From the NCBI RefSeq assembly GCF_014323665.1, contig NZ_JABVEB010000029.1:1-53170 (forward strand): a DNA stretch of 53,170 nucleotides, written 5' to 3'. Each line of letters starts with the position of its first letter. The stretch's first letter is position 1. Origin of the DNA: Actinomadura sp. HBU206391 (lineage in GTDB: Bacteria > Actinomycetota > Actinomycetes > Streptosporangiales > Streptosporangiaceae). Below the pieces are notes generated by a model, which saw nothing but the letters and a program-made list of their open reading frames with translations, did no database searches and had not been told where the DNA came from. The position numbers and the translations under genes are program-made. Positions 50,695 through 53,170 of the stretch are shown here, in pieces.

Positions 50695-51459
50695 TCATCC
50701 GCCATGGGTCACCCGGATCTTGGACTGTTTGTGGCGGAGTTCCTCCCAGTCGGCCATGAATTGGGCCGCCAGGCCGTGCTTGTCGGCCAGACCGATGAGG
50801 GTTTCGGTGCGGTAGTAGAAGTCCTCCCGGAGCACGTGATGCTCGGCGCCTTCGGTGCGGTCGAAGGTGAAGTCGAAGAACCCTCCTGGGGCGAGAACTC
50901 TGCCGATGTGGCTGAAGCACTCCTCGATGACGCCGATCGGCGAATGGGAGAAGACGCTGTGCGCATGCGCCACGGTGAAGGCGCCGTCGGGAAGGAATGC
51001 GAAACGCAGATCCCGTACGGGGGTGAGGTGCGGCATCTTGGCCTGCAAGCCGTGTTCCTTGATCGTTTCTTGGGCGGCGATCAGGATGTCGGGCGAGATG
51101 TCGAGGCCGTAGTAACCGCCGGTGTCGAGATAGTCGATGAATCGCCAGCCGGCCCGCAGATTCCCGCACCCGATCTCGAGCATTCGGTCGCGGGGCTCGA
51201 GTCCGTGCCCGACCAGATAGTCGAACTGCATCTTGCCCAGCGCCAGCCAGCGATCATGGGACTTGCTGCCGACGGCCCGTTCGGGGCTCTTGGTCGCGTC
51301 CGACTTCATGACCGCGCGGTAATAGCTCACGTGGTCCCTGGTCTTCAGCCGCAGCCAGGCGTCGCGAGCCAGCCGCCGGGCGTACGGGGGAATGCGCCGA
51401 GGATTGCGGGTCGCGTACCTGATCTTGTGGGAAAGGCGTGAGCGGTCCGTTTCCGACAT
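50695..51459 (-). CDS. Class I SAM-dependent methyltransferase
   Basis: 254 aa from the ATG at 51459. A basic N-terminus of about 50 residues precedes the SAM-binding motif MLEIGCGNLRAG (about 104-115). YYGLDIS (acidic loop) and GRVLAPGGFFDFTFD follow. The acceptor is unknown; the fold resembles methyltransferases near glycan or natural-product genes. No Shine-Dalgarno is seen. A -10-like TTTACT ends 6 bases before the ATG, so the mRNA may be leaderless. Confidence 0.87.
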   Translation of the reverse strand: MSETDRSRLSHKIRYATRNPRRIPPYARRLARDAWLRLKTRDHVSYYRAVMKSDATKSPERAVGSKSHDRWLALGKMQFDYLVGHGLEPRDRMLEIGCGNLRAGWRFIDYLDTGGYYGLDISPDILIAAQETIKEHGLQAKMPHLTPVRDLRFAFLPDGAFTVAHAHSVFSHSPIGVIEECFSHIGRVLAPGGFFDFTFDRTEGAEHHVLREDFYYRTETLIGLADKHGLAAQFMADWEELRHKQSKIRVTHGG

Positions 51460-51556
51460 GCAGCCAGTAAAGCGCACTCTCCGAGCGTCCAAGGTTCAGG
51501 CGCGTTTCCCGCCGTTTCATTGCGAAGGCCGTATGAAGTGAGTCATATGGCCTACC

Positions 51557-51597
51557 CCGCGCGGAATCCGTACTGACGTCGTACCGATTCCGCGCGG
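51557..51597 (-). terminator. Hairpin downstream of the small lipoprotein gene
   Basis: CCGCGCGGAATC (51557-51568) pairs with its complement at 51586-51597. After one C-C mismatch, four more pairs form around a 7-base loop. It lies 14 bp after the minus-strand gene ending at 51611 and upstream of the methyltransferase gene. Confidence 0.7.
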
Positions 51598-51610
51598 ACC
51601 ATTCTGCCCG

Positions 51611-51919
51611 TCAGCCGGGCGAGGGCGACGCCGTAGGAACGGCCGAGGGAGTGGTCTCGGCGCCGCCGGGGCAGCTCGGATCGGTGACGACCACCGGCGC
51701 GACGTCGGACTTGGCATGGGTGACGACGTAGACCCGGTGGCCGTGCCCGTCGCACTTGTGCGCGACGTTGCCGAACTGATTCGGGTAGTTGATCACCTCG
51801 GCGGCGGAGTCGTCGCGTTTGCTCACCGGGGCGTCGCCCCAGCCCCGTTCGTTGCTGAAACCCGAGCATGCCGAGAGGGCCAGGACCAGCGGGACGGCGA
51901 CGATAAGGATCTTCTGCAC
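51611..51919 (-). CDS. Small lipoprotein (102 aa)
   Basis: Starts at a GTG at 51919; no ATG is available and no clear ribosome binding site is present. The signal segment MQKILIVAVPLVLALSAC carries lipobox LSAC (Cys 18). The mature part (GDAPVSKRDDSAAEVINYPNQFGNVAHKCDGHGHRVYVVTHAKSDVAPVVVTDPSCPGG) has two Cys that may pair, and a Thr/Ser/Pro tail. It resembles small actinobacterial lipoproteins whose names I do not know. Divergent from the DUF11-type gene. Confidence 0.72.
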   Translation of the reverse strand: MQKILIVAVPLVLALSACSGFSNERGWGDAPVSKRDDSAAEVINYPNQFGNVAHKCDGHGHRVYVVTHAKSDVAPVVVTDPSCPGGAETTPSAVPTASPSPG

Positions 51920-52096
51920 GCCGATACGACGACTGGCGGCCCCGGGCCGGTTCCCACCCCGAACGCAGATCGAACTCAACCGAGATTTTACGCTACTTTC
52001 CGTTACGACATGCCGACTGGGAGTTAGGAGATACGGCCGAGGGCGATTACAACAGTGACTTGCTCTAGGTGCCGACCAGGTCACGGAAGGACCGTA

Positions 52097-53170
52097 ATGA
52101 TCCACACAACGAGACGCCGGTTCGGCGCTCTCATGGTCGTGCCGGTGATGGTGCTGTCCGCATCGGTTACGGCGCTCCTGTCCGGTGCGGACGCCCGGGC
52201 AGAGGCGCGGGCCCACGGACAGGCCGGGGTCGCGAGCAACGGCAAGCTTTCGCCTGCACGTCACGCCACGGCCAAGAAGACGAACAAGAAGGCGAAGCGG
52301 CCGCACAAGCGCCCGCGCGCCGGCATCGTCCTCGACATCGACGCTCCGAACGCTCCCATTCTCCCCGGGAAGACCTACGACTGGCCGTTCTCCGTCACCA
52401 ACCGGGGATCGGACAAGATCGAGCACGTCACCTTCGCCGCCCCGCTGTCCAAGCACCTGGACTTCGTCGAGGGGCAGGACGACTGCTCGTGGCAGCGCAA
52501 GATGGCGGTCTGCGAGCTCGGTGCGATGACGCACGGCCAGACCAAGACCGGTGTACTGACCGCGAAGGTCGACGACGACGCGTGCGACGGCGACGCCATC
52601 GGCGGCCGCGCCTCGGTGAGCTGGGGCGACCCGTCGGACCACGGCAGGGTCAAGGCCGCCTTCCCGCCGGTGAAGGTCGTGGAGGCACCCGACCTGGCGG
52701 TGATCGGGAAGGCGCCGCCGGAGGTGCGGCCGGGCGGTGAGGTGCCGTACGAGTTCACGGTCTTCAACCGGGGAACCGTCACCGCCGAGCACGTCATGGT
52801 GCGCCAAGTGATCCGGACCGTCCTGGAGAGCGTCACCCAGGAGCGTCCGCCGTTCACGGTGACGGACGCGTCGGCGCCGTGCGAACCCCAGCGAGCCGCG
52901 ACCGTCTGCGACCTCGGGTCGCTGGAGTCGGGCGAGTCCCGCAGGGTCCGGATGAACCTTCAGCTCAACGCGGCGGTTCAGCCCGGCCTGCTGATCAACG
53001 CACCGGCTCTGGTGACCTCGCCTACGCCCGACGCCAACAAGGCCGACAACGAGTGCAGCCCGGAGACCGAGGTGGTGTCACCGGTCCCCGTGCGGGCCGC
53101 CCTTCCGGCCAGGGGGCCCAGCGAGGGTGTACTGCCGGGACGCCCGCATGGCGGCCCGGACGAAGGTCCC
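52097..53170 (+). CDS. Secreted DUF11-type protein, 3' end outside window
   Basis: Open for 358 codons from the ATG at 52097 (GGAAGGA 5-6 bases upstream) to the window edge, so partial. The signal peptide FGALMVVPVMVLSASVTALLSG is followed by a Lys/Arg-rich stretch (AKKTNKKAKRPHKRPRAG). Two similar Ig-like repeats follow, about residues 88-200 and 205-320. Each has the DUF11/CARDB pattern (YDWPFSVTNRGSDKIEHV, YEFTVFNRGTVTAEHV) and Cys pairs around WQRKMAVCELG and QRAATVCDLG. A surface or wall-associated protein is likely. Confidence 0.85.
   Translation, partial: MIHTTRRRFGALMVVPVMVLSASVTALLSGADARAEARAHGQAGVASNGKLSPARHATAKKTNKKAKRPHKRPRAGIVLDIDAPNAPILPGKTYDWPFSVTNRGSDKIEHVTFAAPLSKHLDFVEGQDDCSWQRKMAVCELGAMTHGQTKTGVLTAKVDDDACDGDAIGGRASVSWGDPSDHGRVKAAFPPVKVVEAPDLAVIGKAPPEVRPGGEVPYEFTVFNRGTVTAEHVMVRQVIRTVLESVTQERPPFTVTDASAPCEPQRAATVCDLGSLESGESRRVRMNLQLNAAVQPGLLINAPALVTSPTPDANKADNECSPETEVVSPVPVRAALPARGPSEGVLPGRPHGGPDEGP

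Overview
The window is a chromosomal stretch of a high-GC, mycelial-type actinobacterium. The gene content (SepH, DUF4193, DUF3710, DUF3159, paired CeoB/CeoC-like TrkA proteins, AfsR/SARP-type regulator, leaderless starts) suggests Streptosporangiales or close relatives. That placement is inferred from gene families, not from a marker gene. I found no rRNA, tRNA or CRISPR. Most genes are ordinary vertically inherited actinobacterial genes; the only clear accessory piece is a small decayed island near 46.2-48.4 kb.

Layout. 0.06-4.5 kb: a pentapeptide-repeat membrane protein, an HTH-Clp_N-zinc-finger protein with two identical-spacing operators over its promoter, a small membrane protein, and a membrane-anchored disordered protein with a nine-copy 42-bp repeat. 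4.7-9.6 kb: a PEBP-type lipoprotein, a type II NADH dehydrogenase under an apparent Rex operator, an SDR-DUF2867 protein and an aldo/keto reductase. 9.8-17 kb: an AfsR/SARP-like regulator, a DrrAB-type ABC exporter and a translationally coupled pair of bacterial PH-domain membrane proteins. 17.1-25 kb: sepH, an inositol-monophosphatase family gene, coproporphyrin ferrochelatase, a lytic transglycosylase, an MFS protein, an aldonolactone-oxidase-type FAD enzyme and a small protein. 25.3-29 kb: an OmpR-type two-component pair and a transmembrane Ser/Thr kinase, separated by a perfect 18-bp hairpin.

29.4-46.2 kb contains a block that, from memory of the Mycobacterium tuberculosis Rv2689c-Rv2701c region, keeps the mycobacterial neighbourhood: DUF4193, dut, DUF3710, OB-fold protein, DUF3159, two TrkA proteins, an APC/KimA-like permease and a TRAM RNA methyltransferase, with suhB further off. 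Into it are set a short type-2 (archaeal-like) valyl-tRNA synthetase, a Gmad2 lipoprotein, a thioesterase and kdpDE without kdpFABC. KdpDE, two RCK-domain proteins and a KimA-like permease within 9 kb make this look like a potassium-homeostasis neighbourhood.

46.2-48.4 kb: a 25-bp perfect hairpin, a BRO-N antirepressor-like gene, a frameshifted XRE gene and a small membrane protein lie between the true 3' end of the methyltransferase gene and a decayed second copy of that 3' end, so the segment looks like an inserted mini-island. The right end (48.6-53.2 kb) carries secreted or lipid-anchored proteins, a DUF1906 glycosidase-like protein, a SAM methyltransferase, a GNAT pseudogene and the start of a secreted DUF11-type protein that runs off the window.
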